This document shows, in pieces, positions 42,245-50,714 of a DNA stretch of 64,000 nucleotides. The translations under genes and the position numbers were made by a program. The DNA comes from JAIQFL01 sp035295745 (GTDB lineage: Bacteria; Acidobacteriota; Terriglobia; Bryobacterales; Bryobacteraceae): contig DATGIL010000102.1 of NCBI GenBank assembly GCA_035295745.1, positions 372,001-436,000 on the forward strand. The letters are read 5' to 3'. The notes under the pieces are model-generated. The model had not been told where the DNA came from, did no database searches, and worked only from the letters and a program-made list of their open reading frames with translations. The stretch's first letter is position 1; the number at the start of each line of letters is the position of its first letter.

Positions 42245-42789
42245 GATGCTCGTTCCCCACCGAGCGCGAAGAACCGGTCGCCCAGTTCGCGCATCGCGCG
42301 GTAGACCCGCACTTTGACCGTCCCCACCTCACATTTGAGAATCGAGGCGATCTCGTCGTATTTCAAATCCAGGAACCGGCTCATCACCAGCACCTCTCGC
42401 TTTTCACGCGGCAGCGCCGCCAGCGCGCGATGCAGAAGAACCGTCTCCTGCTTGTTCTGTACCTGGCGGTCCGGCAGCACTTCGGCGCTGCTGAACTCGC
42501 CCGCATACTCGGGCATCGCCACTTCGCCCTTTCGCTTGCCCGCCTGATCCATACACACGTTCCGCCCGATCTGGTAGAGCCATGCCCGAAACGTGGTGTC
42601 GGGCTGGTAGGTGTGGCGGTACTTCAAAATGCGAAAGAAGACTTCCTGCACCAGGTCTTCGCTCACGGCCCGATTGCCGGTCAGGTGCAGAAAATAGCGG
42701 AAGAGCGGACGGTGATGACGGTCGAAAAGCAGTTCGAGCTTGCCGACGTTGCCCGCCCTGACCTCCAGCATGATCTGTTCGTCGCCCAC
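42241..42789 (-). CDS. ECF RNA polymerase sigma factor
   Basis: A 182-residue group 4 sigma factor. Region 2: ELLFDRHHRPLFRYFLHLTGNRAVSEDLVQEVFFRIL, then FRAWLYQIGRNVCMDQ. Region 4: LAALPREKREVLVMSRFLDLKYDEIASILKCEVGTVKVRVYRAM. The GTG at 42787-42789 is preferred because GGGAGG lies directly upstream; an ATG six codons later lacks a ribosome-binding site. It heads the four-gene operon with its anti-sigma factor and two DUF4097 proteins, and probably activates the operon itself. Confidence 0.9.
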   Translation of the reverse strand: MGDEQIMLEVRAGNVGKLELLFDRHHRPLFRYFLHLTGNRAVSEDLVQEVFFRILKYRHTYQPDTTFRAWLYQIGRNVCMDQAGKRKGEVAMPEYAGEFSSAEVLPDRQVQNKQETVLLHRALAALPREKREVLVMSRFLDLKYDEIASILKCEVGTVKVRVYRAMRELGDRFFALGGERAS

Positions 42790-42993
42790 TTGCCTCCCGT
42801 TTTACGTAATGAATTACTCCGCAACGCGAAAAAGGTTACGGGAAGCTCCGGCTGGTGGTATTAGGAAGTGTCGCGGGCTGTCCCGTGGGCTCATTATTCT
42901 ACACCTGTGGCGCGGCAACCACAATCAAAATCACGACTTACGAAGTGCGCTGGCACACCGTCTTGAGGCAGAATAGAAGGAGTCGAGGCGTAC

Positions 42994-44061
42994 GTGAAGA
43001 TTTCTCTAAACGGTTTTTGGTGTCTGGCTCTACTCTTGTGTTCGATGACTGCGGTGGGCATGGCTCAGGAACAGCCCCCGGTTCCTCCTTCCGGCGACAG
43101 TACCGCCGACCAGGGACAGCAGACTCCACCGCCGGCTTCTCCAGCCACGGTCCAGCCGCCGCAAACGCCTCAGACGCCACCCGCGACGACGCCCACAACT
43201 CCGTCGGATCAGCCGTTGCAACCCGCGACCCCGGGCCAGCCGCGAACCGGCATCCGCCAGCCTCCGCCGCCGCTTCCCAAAATCCCCGACATCCGCCAAC
43301 CCGGCGAAACCGGATGGTGGATTGGTGTATCCGGATGGTTTCCCACCGAGACGCCGACCATCGACAAAGGCCGCGGGGCAACCTTCACCCAGCCATCGTT
43401 CGCCAAGTTTCAAGGCAAGCCCAAGGTGTCGGAAGGCGTAGAGGCGGGAATCGCGGTCGGATTGCATAATGCGCTGCGCTTCTCGTATTTCGAATCGCGA
43501 GCGTCCGGCACATTCACCAACACCAACGATCTTGTGCTGTGGGGACAACTCTATACCGCGGGGAACCTGGTCTCCACCGACTACCGCGTCCAGAATTTTA
43601 AGCTGTCCTTCGAGTACCTCACCTTTCCTTATCCCGTGGAGAGCCGCAAGTTTCGTCTGAAGACGCTCTATCAACTGCAGTACACCACAGTGCGGACGGG
43701 CTTCGACCTCCCGCTGCTGCCGCTGGTGGACAGCACCGGCGCTCCGCTGGTGGACGCCTCGGGCAATCCTCTGAGTTATGCGGCCGACGGAACCCGATCG
43801 ATTATCCTGCCGACTTTCGGCCTGGGAGTCGCGAAGTACGTGACGCGCAACTTCCGGCTGGAGGCGGATGCAACTGGGTTCGCGATTCCGCATCACAGCA
43901 CCATCTGGGATGCCGACGCTTCGGCCAACTTCCGGATCGGACATTTCGAAGTCCGCGCGGGCGCGAAGGCGTACCACTATAAGTCGACGACGCAGCAGGA
44001 TTTTTACGTACGCGGCACGATGGCGTCGGCCTTTGTCGGGCTGCGCTGGTATTCCGATTAA
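42994..44061 (+). CDS. outer-membrane beta-barrel protein with proline-rich N-terminus
   Basis: A 355-residue exported protein, starting with GTG. The signal peptide ends at about VGMAQ (residue 25). Residues 26-105 are low-complexity Pro/Thr/Gln-rich. From GETGWWIGVSGWFPTE onward it alternates amphipathic strands (FKLSFEYLTFPYPVESRKF, FRLKTLYQLQYTTVRTGF) and ends in ASAFVGLRWYSD, an outer-membrane-like barrel. No family named with confidence; porin-like or surface barrel. GGAG lies about 11 bases before the start. Confidence 0.7.
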   Translation: MKISLNGFWCLALLLCSMTAVGMAQEQPPVPPSGDSTADQGQQTPPPASPATVQPPQTPQTPPATTPTTPSDQPLQPATPGQPRTGIRQPPPPLPKIPDIRQPGETGWWIGVSGWFPTETPTIDKGRGATFTQPSFAKFQGKPKVSEGVEAGIAVGLHNALRFSYFESRASGTFTNTNDLVLWGQLYTAGNLVSTDYRVQNFKLSFEYLTFPYPVESRKFRLKTLYQLQYTTVRTGFDLPLLPLVDSTGAPLVDASGNPLSYAADGTRSIILPTFGLGVAKYVTRNFRLEADATGFAIPHHSTIWDADASANFRIGHFEVRAGAKAYHYKSTTQQDFYVRGTMASAFVGLRWYSD

Positions 44062-44308
44062 TTCGAGCCACGCCCCTCAGCCTCAGAAGCTCTGAAAATC
44101 CGGGAACGCAGGCGGAATCGACTGCGCCACCCTCGACAAGTCCTGCGTCTTGAGTGGTGGGGTAGGCGATTTCACTCCGGCTGCCCGCCCGCGCTTGCGG
44201 CGCTTTCCACGTCACCTAAACTCAGGGAGGGTTTTCACGATAGTCTGCCCTCCGCTGAAATTTTCGGGAACTTCGCTCCCTTTCGCGGACAATATGGGGG
44301 AACCGCAC

Positions 44309-44887
44309 ATGGGAGAGCCCGAACGCAGACCGGATCGCATCCTGGTGGAGCAGTTTCGTGCCGGCGACCGCGATGCGTTCACCGCCCTGTACCGTACGCA
44401 TTTTGCTTCCGTGTACCGGTTCACGTTATATATGACGGGCGACCCCATCCGAGCCGGCGAGATCACGCAGGACGTCTTCGTATGGCTGATCCACCACCCT
44501 GCCGACTTCGACGCCGAGCGAGGCGAACTGGGTGCGTTCCTGGGAGGCGTGGCCCGGAAGTTTCTCCTCCAGCAGCAGCGGAACGAGCGCCGCTGGCTGG
44601 CATTGAACGAATCCGCCATGCCCGCCGCCGACGCCACCGCGCGCGGGAACCTGGTGAGCGAAATAGAGCGCGAGCAGGAGACAGCGCAACTCAAGCAGGC
44701 GATTGCCGCACTGCCGATGCGCTATCGCGAAGCCGTGGTGCTCTGCGATCTGGAAGCCAAGAGCTATGAGGAGGCCGCGGCCGAGATGGGCTGCGCCAAG
44801 GGCACGGTGCGATCGCGCCTGCACCGGGCGCGCGAACTGCTGGTCCGTAAGTTTCAAGGGAGAAGGGAAGGCCAGAGGTGCTTATGA
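44309..44887 (+). CDS. ECF RNA polymerase sigma factor
   Basis: A 192-residue group 4 sigma factor with region 2 (LVEQFRAGDRDAFTALYRTHFASVYRF, ITQDVFVWLI) and region 4 (IAALPMRYREAVVLCDLEAKSYEEAAAEMGCAKGTVRSRLHRAREL). The ATG at 44309 has GGGGGA seven bases upstream; the earlier ATG at 44294 lacks one. A GGGAACTT at 44266-44273 could be the -35 of a self-activated ECF promoter, but the -10 part is unconvincing. The anti-sigma start overlaps its stop in ATGA. Confidence 0.9.
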   Translation: MGEPERRPDRILVEQFRAGDRDAFTALYRTHFASVYRFTLYMTGDPIRAGEITQDVFVWLIHHPADFDAERGELGAFLGGVARKFLLQQQRNERRWLALNESAMPAADATARGNLVSEIEREQETAQLKQAIAALPMRYREAVVLCDLEAKSYEEAAAEMGCAKGTVRSRLHRARELLVRKFQGRREGQRCL

Positions 44888-45462
44888 ATTGCCGCGAATT
44901 GCGCAGCGGCCTGTTGGAATGGGCTCGAGGCGGCGTGTTGCAGCCTAAGGAACTGCGGGTGCTGCGAACTCACATCGAGCATTGTCCGGAGTGCGCGTCT
45001 CTTCTCGAGTCGCATCGCAGTATGGAGGCCGCGATCCGGCGTCTGGCGAGGGAGCCTCTACCCGCGGCGGAAGCCATCGAAGCGCGTGTACTCGCGGAGT
45101 TCGACCGGAAGGCGGCGCAGCGCAGACCGGCGAAGGTCGCGGCGCGATGGGTGGTCGCTGTGGCTATGGCAGCTTCGATATTGTTGGCGGCGTTCGTCAC
45201 GTTGCGGCGCACCCCCGCGCAGCCGGCCCCCGCGGTCGCCGTTGAGGAAGTGCCGTTCCTGACGATTCCCTACACGATTCCAATCGGGCCCGAGGAGCGC
45301 GCGGAGGTGGTGCGCATGCGCATACCGGTGGCCGCGCTGCTGGCGGCAGGCTTTCGCGTGCAGGTCTCAGATCCATCCGGTGCCATCGATGCCGATGCCT
45401 TGGTCAGCCAGGACGGCCGCGTGCGCGCAATCCGGCCACTGAGCGGGTCGATCTCAAATTGA
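44884..45462 (+). CDS. anti-sigma factor (zinc-finger, single-pass membrane)
   Basis: A 192-residue protein. The anti-sigma zinc finger has His30, Cys34, Cys37 (HIEHCPECASLL). One membrane segment is at about 85-105 (WVVAVAMAASILLAAFVTL). The periplasmic part is Pro/Val-rich and ends with a small domain containing VRMRIPVAALLAAGFRVQV. The ATG at 44884 overlaps the sigma stop by four bases and has GAGG upstream; the GTG two codons earlier is less likely. It should hold the preceding sigma factor inactive at the membrane. Confidence 0.85.
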   Translation: MNCRELRSGLLEWARGGVLQPKELRVLRTHIEHCPECASLLESHRSMEAAIRRLAREPLPAAEAIEARVLAEFDRKAAQRRPAKVAARWVVAVAMAASILLAAFVTLRRTPAQPAPAVAVEEVPFLTIPYTIPIGPEERAEVVRMRIPVAALLAAGFRVQVSDPSGAIDADALVSQDGRVRAIRPLSGSISN

Positions 45463-45473
45463 GGAGGTACGTC

Positions 45474-46258
45474 ATGATCAACAGATGCTGGAGTATGTGC
45501 TTAATGGCTCCTCTGTTCTTGCCGGCATTTGCACAGACTACTGAAAAGCGGGCGGCGTTCGAGGTTGCGACGATCAAACTCGCTCCTCCCGAGCCCGCGG
45601 ATCCGTACCAGGCCGGCTATCGAAAAGGAACTTCGATGCGGGGAATGGTGGTCGCAGGCAAGCGCGTTACGCTGGTCGACCAGACGCTGAAGGATCTGGT
45701 GCGGATCGCGTTCGGGGTGAAGGACCATCAGGTGGTAGCTGCGCCCTGGATGGCGTCCCAGCTCTTCGACGTTGTGGCGTCTTTGCCCGAGGGGGCGGAT
45801 CGCTCGCAGGGGCCGGAAATGCTCCGCACTCTGTTGGAGGACCGGTTCCAGATGGAGTGCCATCAGGAGCCGAGGGAGATGGCGGTGCTTGCGCTGGTAG
45901 TGGCGAGGGGCGGATACAAGCCCGCGGTGGTCGAGGGGAACTCGTGACTGCGATCGCCGGACCGGCGCGTGGATCCCTGTCCGGTATGAAAGGACCTCTG
46001 ACCATTCGCATGAAGGCTGCCACGATGTCAGCTTTTGCCGACCGCATTACCCGATTCACCGATAAACCCGTGGTGGACATGACGGGAATGGCGGGCACCC
46101 ACGATTTCAACGTGACATTCGCGCCCGAGGAGAGCGACTCGGCGCCGTCGCTCTTCACGGCCTTGCAGGAACAGATGGGACTCAAACTCGAGGCACGCAA
46201 AGCGACGGTAACGACGGTAGTCATCGACAAAGCGGACAAATTGCCAGCGGAGAATTAA
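45474..46258 (+). pseudogene. TIGR03435 soil-associated protein, frameshifted
   Basis: The ATG at 45474 is preceded by GAGGAGG (spacing 6) and a signal peptide (to about PAFAQ). The first frame gives the family's FEVATIKLAPPEP start, LKDLVRIAFGVKDHQVVAAPWM and MLRTLLEDRFQMECHQEPREM, then stops at 45947. The rest is in another frame: TDKPVVDMTGMAGTHDFNVTF, SLFTALQEQMGLKLEARK and VIDKADKLPAEN, the exact family ending. The switch lies near 45936 in a run of four G residues (one base in excess). The family is a large acidobacterial expansion of unknown role. It lies 11 bases after the anti-sigma gene, in the same operon. Confidence 0.8.
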
Positions 46259-46270
46259 GGAGTGAATGCA

Positions 46271-47107
46271 ATGACGAATCGAATTTGGAAATTTGCAGGT
46301 CTTTCGGCCATGACGACGGCCGGATTGTTGGCCCAGAGCGGCGTCGTCACGGGTACCCCCTTTCAACAAGTCGGGCAAATGAGCGACCCCGGGGTAATCG
46401 TGCCCAAGCCCGTGTCCAACGGTTGGTTCACTGCTGCACCCGGGGGCCGTGGCGGGCCACAGGTTGTCGTGGGCAAGCCCTTTTCCGGCACCGAGGAGCG
46501 GAAAACCGTTCAGACGTTGGGGGATGGAACGCAAATCGAGAGCTCCGATTCCGACGTGTACTTTCGTGACAGCCAGGGCCGGACGCGCGTGGAACAGACG
46601 GTCAACAATTCAGGGAGGATCGTGATCGTAGATCCGGTGGAGCACGTCAGCATCATCTTGAACCCAGGCAAGAAGACCGCGATCAAGACTTCGATGGCCA
46701 CAGTGCCGCAAGCGGGAGTCGCCGTGATGAGGGCAGGGCGCGCGGGCGATGGAGGAAGAGCCCCCACGGATTACGCCGACGGCTACATCGCGGGACAGGC
46801 TGCGGCGATGCGCGACCTGCACCTCAATACGGAAAACCTGGGAGTTCAGACCATCAACGGCGTAGCGGCCGACGGCACCCGGATGTCGCAGACGATTGCC
46901 GCCGGAAAGATCGGCAACAACCGCGACATTCACATCGTCAATGAGCGATGGTACTCGAACGATCTGCAAATGCTGGTGAAGACGGTGAACTCGGATCCCC
47001 GCTTCGGCGTGACCACTTACCAGATGACGAATATCGTACAAGGCATGCAGGATCCCTCGCTGTTCCAAATCCCCGCCGATTACACGGTGACCGAGCCCGC
47101 GAAGTAA
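46271..47107 (+). CDS. hypothetical exported protein
   Basis: A 278-residue protein with a short signal-like N-terminus (KFAGLSAMTTAGLLAQS). The mature part is rich in Gly/Val/Thr with FSGTEERKTVQTLGDGTQIESSDSDVYFRDSQGRTRVEQT, a motif common in acidobacterial exported proteins of unknown function, then VNERWYSNDLQMLVKTVNSDPRFGVTTYQMTNI and a closing PSLFQIPADYTV. No catalytic signature. AAGGAG lies eight bases before the ATG at 46271. It is the fourth gene of the ECF/anti-sigma/TIGR03435 operon. The downstream transporter gene converges two bases later. Confidence 0.72.
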   Translation: MTNRIWKFAGLSAMTTAGLLAQSGVVTGTPFQQVGQMSDPGVIVPKPVSNGWFTAAPGGRGGPQVVVGKPFSGTEERKTVQTLGDGTQIESSDSDVYFRDSQGRTRVEQTVNNSGRIVIVDPVEHVSIILNPGKKTAIKTSMATVPQAGVAVMRAGRAGDGGRAPTDYADGYIAGQAAAMRDLHLNTENLGVQTINGVAADGTRMSQTIAAGKIGNNRDIHIVNERWYSNDLQMLVKTVNSDPRFGVTTYQMTNIVQGMQDPSLFQIPADYTVTEPAK

Positions 47108-47109
47108 CT

Positions 47110-48012
47110 TCAATCTTCTTTCTGCGGGTGGCGCGAGTACCGTTTTACTACCGCGACACCCGCAAAGATGATCACCATCGAGATCATTTCCCGCACCCCG
47201 AAGGCTTCCCGGTAAAACAACCAGCCGAGCCCCACCGCGACGATCGCATTCACGTACGAATACACCGAGACGATCGCCACCGGCAACCTGTCGAGCGCGT
47301 ACGAATAGGCGCTGTAGCCCACCAGCGATCCGAAGACCACCAGGTATAGCAAGGCAAGCACGCCCCGCATGCTCCACGCGATGGGATGTTGCGGGATGGT
47401 GAACGCAAATGGCGCCAGAATCAGTCCTGCCGCCAACTGCTGCACGCCGCCCGCGATCACGGGATGCGCTTTTCCGGCATGACGCCGCTGGAAGATCGAT
47501 CCGAACGACCAGCCTGCCATCCCGAGTTGCAGCAGCAGAAAGCCATGCAGCAGATTGCGGTCGAAGGCGTGCGGGCCCGCATCGGGTGTGAACAGCAGGC
47601 CGGCTCCCAGGAGTCCGATCGCCATTCCGCCGATGGTGGGCGCGTGCAGGCGATCCCCGCCGGGAAGCAAAGCTTCCGCCCCGACCATCCAGAATGGCGA
47701 GATGGTCACGATCAGGCCGGCAATCCCGCTGGGAATCAGTACTTCGGCAAACACCAGTCCGCCATTGCCGATTCCCAAAGTGAGGAATCCGCTGAAACAC
47801 GCGGCTGCCAGTTCGCGTCCGCGCGGAAGGTATAGGCCGCGCGAAAGAGCGAACAGGAGTAGGATCGATCCCGAAATCGTGTAGCGCACTGCCACCAGAA
47901 CCAGCGGGGGGAACGACTCGAGCGACATGCGGATGCCGAGGTAAGTGGTCCCCCAGAAAAAACACACTGCGGCCAATGCGAGATACGGCTTAAACAGAGG
48001 ATGGCGGCGCAA
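47110..48012 (-). CDS. EamA/DMT-family transporter
   Basis: A 300-residue inner-membrane protein with ten hydrophobic segments in two EamA halves: FKPYLALAAVCFFWGTTYLGIRM at the start of the first, and HGFLLLQLGMAGWSFGSIFQRRH at the start of the second, with the typical PxWMVGAEALL and SLVGYSAYSYAL stretches. The family exports amino acids, amines or other metabolites; substrate not predictable. The only start matching the family N-terminus is TTG at 48010-48012, with a weak ribosome-binding site. Confidence 0.85.
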   Translation of the reverse strand: MRRHPLFKPYLALAAVCFFWGTTYLGIRMSLESFPPLVLVAVRYTISGSILLLFALSRGLYLPRGRELAAACFSGFLTLGIGNGGLVFAEVLIPSGIAGLIVTISPFWMVGAEALLPGGDRLHAPTIGGMAIGLLGAGLLFTPDAGPHAFDRNLLHGFLLLQLGMAGWSFGSIFQRRHAGKAHPVIAGGVQQLAAGLILAPFAFTIPQHPIAWSMRGVLALLYLVVFGSLVGYSAYSYALDRLPVAIVSVYSYVNAIVAVGLGWLFYREAFGVREMISMVIIFAGVAVVKRYSRHPQKED

Positions 48013-48109
48013 TTCTCAGCGTAGCACCTGGCAACATTCAGGTCGGGCGGGGCGAGCGGATCAGGGAGAACCCTGACTTATGCAGAATCGATACGCTAGA
48101 ATGGAGCGA

Positions 48110-50272
48110 ATGGGACCCTTTTCACGGGGCGCTTTCCGGCTTCTCAGCCTCGCAACGCTCCTGATTTCAATCATTTATTCCACCAAAGCCCAAACACCAC
48201 TGCCCGTCTCCGGCAAGTGTGCCGTAACCGCCGTACCTACCCAGGTGCGCGCCGAAGGCCTCACTGAACGGATGGGTGATATCAATCTACAATGTTCCGG
48301 CTCTAATCCCGGCGCAGTGTTGACGGGCAATCTCTCGGTATCCCTTCCGATCAGCATCACCAATCGCTTGGATTCCGTCTCCAGTAACCTGACCCACGAT
48401 GCAATTCTCTCCGTCGATTACGGCGTCGGGCCCGTGCCCACCGGAATCGCCGGACAGATCTCCAACACCATCATCGCCTTCAACGGCCTCAGCATTACCG
48501 TGCCGTCTACTGGCAATTTTGCGATTCGTATCTCCAACATTCGCGCCGGGGTCCACATAAGCGGAGTGCTCCAGCCGCTCCCGATCACGGCGCAAATCAT
48601 CTTTGGCAGCCCGGTTTCGATTCTGGTCGACAATCCTCAGCCCGTGGTGGCATTCGCCCAGACCGGCCTCTTCGACACGCTATATGACAGCGGCATCACC
48701 TGCACGGGATCGCCACTGCCCGACAGCATTAATGTTCCGAGCCTGTTCGCCAGGGGAACCGCGTTCTTTTCCACGCGTCTCACCGAAGGCTTCGGCGGAG
48801 CATTCAAACCGCGAGCCGCGACCGAGGACAACGGCACTCGATTCCTGATCAGCTACACCGGTTTCCCCAGCCAGACGCATCTTTATATTCCCGACCTGGT
48901 AGCCGGTTCCGACGCAGCCACTCCCACCGCGGGGGGCGACTTGGGGTATCAGCCGCAGATCGGCCAGTATGCCTTGAACAGCCACACCCTGCTGCTGGTG
49001 CGGGTCATCGGCGCGGACGCCAATGGCGCCGGGGGCTCGATGGCACCCCTCCCTCCCGCAGCCTCTTCGGGCCTTCTGAGCGGGGTTACCGTCACCGAGG
49101 TTCCGCTCAGCGGCGGATCCGGATACGCGGTTTACGAGGTCTTCGATGCCAGCCCGACTCTGCTGGAAACGGTTCAGTTCCCGACCTTCGTGGGCCTGGC
49201 GAACGTCACGTCCGCGGCCGTGGCACACGAGACGGCTTCCTTCGCTCCGGTTTCGAATGTGCTCACGGCATCCGCCACCGCGCCGATCCAACGCTTCGCG
49301 CCCTCGCTGCCTTCCTCCGATTGCACCATCGTGGGAGACTGCGGCGCCGCATACTTCCCCCGACTCACCATCCCTGCGACCTCCGCGATTCAGCTCACCG
49401 CGGTTTCCGGTGGGGATCAGACCGGACTGGCAGGCTACGTGCCGATTCAGAACGCCGGCGGCGGCATCCTGAACTGGTCGGCGACCGTGAACTATACGAG
49501 CGGCACCGGCTGGTTGCACCTCGACAACAGCTCAGGTCAGAACAACTCCAGCATCATCGTGACTGCCAGCGGCAAAGGACTGTCGGCGGGAGTCTATCAG
49601 GCCAATATCGTGGTGGACGCCGGATCCGCCGGCAGCATCACGATTCCTGTGACGCTGACCGTTACCGCGGCACCCGCTCCGACTCCGCAAGTGGTCGTAA
49701 CCAAGGTCATCAACTCCGCGACCTTGGATGCGACACCATTGGTCGGCGGATCGCTCGGGACCATCATCGGAACGCATCTCTCCGGGAAGAGCGTGTCCGT
49801 GACATTCGATGGCAGTGCGGCCACACTACTCTACAGTTCCGACAGCCAGATCAATCTGCAGGTGCCCGACATGGGTGCCAAGACTTCGGCCAGCATGATT
49901 GTGACGGCGGACGGACTTAGCAGCACTCCGCTTACCGTGCCCCTGGCTCCGGCCTGGCCGGCAGTTTTCGGCAACGGTATTCTCAACCAGGACAACACCG
50001 TCAATTCCACAACCGCGGGGGCCAAGGCTGGAAGTATCCTCCAGATCTTTGCCACTGGAATTCCCGCGAACGCCACCGTATCGGCGCAGATCGCCGGCAG
50101 GAAGGACCTGGTACCGTTGTATGCCGGACCGGCTCCCACCGTTCCCGGCGTGCAGCAGGTCAACGTGGCTGTTCCTGCTGATGTGACCGCATCCAATACG
50201 CAACTGGTGCTGTGCGCAACCACCGCTGGGCAGCAGTTCTGCTCCGCCGGATCGGCGCTGGTTATTCAGTAG
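48110..50272 (+). CDS. secreted protein with TIGR03437 C-terminal domain
   Basis: A 720-residue exported protein (730 if the ATG at 48080 is used). The signal peptide ends at about STKAQ. The N-terminal region (about 30-370) is beta-rich with paired Cys and no recognised family; residues about 420-520 look like a BACON/Ig-like module (NWSATVNYTSGTGWLHLDNSSG). The C-terminal TIGR03437 domain begins KVINSATLDATPLVGGSLGTIIG and ends with CSAGSALVIQ. The ATG at 48110 gives a standard signal peptide; a TAGAAT (48097-48102) with CTGACT 18 bases before it would make it leaderless. Role unknown; surface or extracellular. Confidence 0.75.
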   Translation: MGPFSRGAFRLLSLATLLISIIYSTKAQTPLPVSGKCAVTAVPTQVRAEGLTERMGDINLQCSGSNPGAVLTGNLSVSLPISITNRLDSVSSNLTHDAILSVDYGVGPVPTGIAGQISNTIIAFNGLSITVPSTGNFAIRISNIRAGVHISGVLQPLPITAQIIFGSPVSILVDNPQPVVAFAQTGLFDTLYDSGITCTGSPLPDSINVPSLFARGTAFFSTRLTEGFGGAFKPRAATEDNGTRFLISYTGFPSQTHLYIPDLVAGSDAATPTAGGDLGYQPQIGQYALNSHTLLLVRVIGADANGAGGSMAPLPPAASSGLLSGVTVTEVPLSGGSGYAVYEVFDASPTLLETVQFPTFVGLANVTSAAVAHETASFAPVSNVLTASATAPIQRFAPSLPSSDCTIVGDCGAAYFPRLTIPATSAIQLTAVSGGDQTGLAGYVPIQNAGGGILNWSATVNYTSGTGWLHLDNSSGQNNSSIIVTASGKGLSAGVYQANIVVDAGSAGSITIPVTLTVTAAPAPTPQVVVTKVINSATLDATPLVGGSLGTIIGTHLSGKSVSVTFDGSAATLLYSSDSQINLQVPDMGAKTSASMIVTADGLSSTPLTVPLAPAWPAVFGNGILNQDNTVNSTTAGAKAGSILQIFATGIPANATVSAQIAGRKDLVPLYAGPAPTVPGVQQVNVAVPADVTASNTQLVLCATTAGQQFCSAGSALVIQ

Positions 50273-50714
50273 AAGGCTGAGCAGAAGAAGACTGGGCGTG
50301 GCCGGCATCGGCCGGCCTGACCCTGGTCAAACGGTGAGGTCGAATCGCGGCGCCCACGAGCCTCTGCACCACCGGCAAGAGGTTCTTGGGCGCTTCGGTT
50401 TTTTGCATCGTGGCACTTGCTCCCAGCAACCGCGCCGCCCGAAGCAGCGACCCTCCGATGAATCCCGACGCCACCAACACCTTGAGTTCCGGCTGTTCGT
50501 TGCGGATCATGGCCAGGACTTCGAATCCGTCCGGTTCCGGCATACTCAGGTCGAGAATCACCAAATCGACCGGCGTCTTCCGGAGAATGCGCATGCCGGC
50601 CGTCCCGGAATGGGCGGAGAGGATCGTGTATCCCGCCTTCGCCAGTACGCGGGTGAACGCCTTGATGACCTGCGGTTCGTCGTCAACGACGAGAATGATT
50701 TGGGACTCTGGCAT
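50262..50714 (-). CDS. response regulator, receiver domain only
   Basis: A 150-residue protein. The receiver domain spans 5-125 with acidic pocket DDE (11-13), phosphoacceptor Asp55 (VILDLSMPEPDGFEVL), a switch Ser in VLVASGF and Lys in MQKTEAPKNLL. The remaining 25 residues are an unstructured basic/Ser-rich tail with no output domain. Such stand-alone receivers act by protein contact. It overlaps the 3' end of the convergent TIGR03437 gene by 11 bases. No kinase is adjacent. Confidence 0.85.
   Translation of the reverse strand: MPESQIILVVDDEPQVIKAFTRVLAKAGYTILSAHSGTAGMRILRKTPVDLVILDLSMPEPDGFEVLAMIRNEQPELKVLVASGFIGGSLLRAARLLGASATMQKTEAPKNLLPVVQRLVGAAIRPHRLTRVRPADAGHAQSSSAQPSTE

Noticed and set aside
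42800..42850. ECF-type promoter (GTAACCTTTTT) ahead of the sigma factor at 42789
   Set aside because: A -35-like motif is present but no convincing -10 partner at the right distance; too weak to list.
46610..47965. Long open frame (451 codons) on the - strand across two genes
   Set aside because: It overlaps the exported protein gene antisense and the EamA gene in another frame; the EamA frame has clear membrane segments and this one does not.
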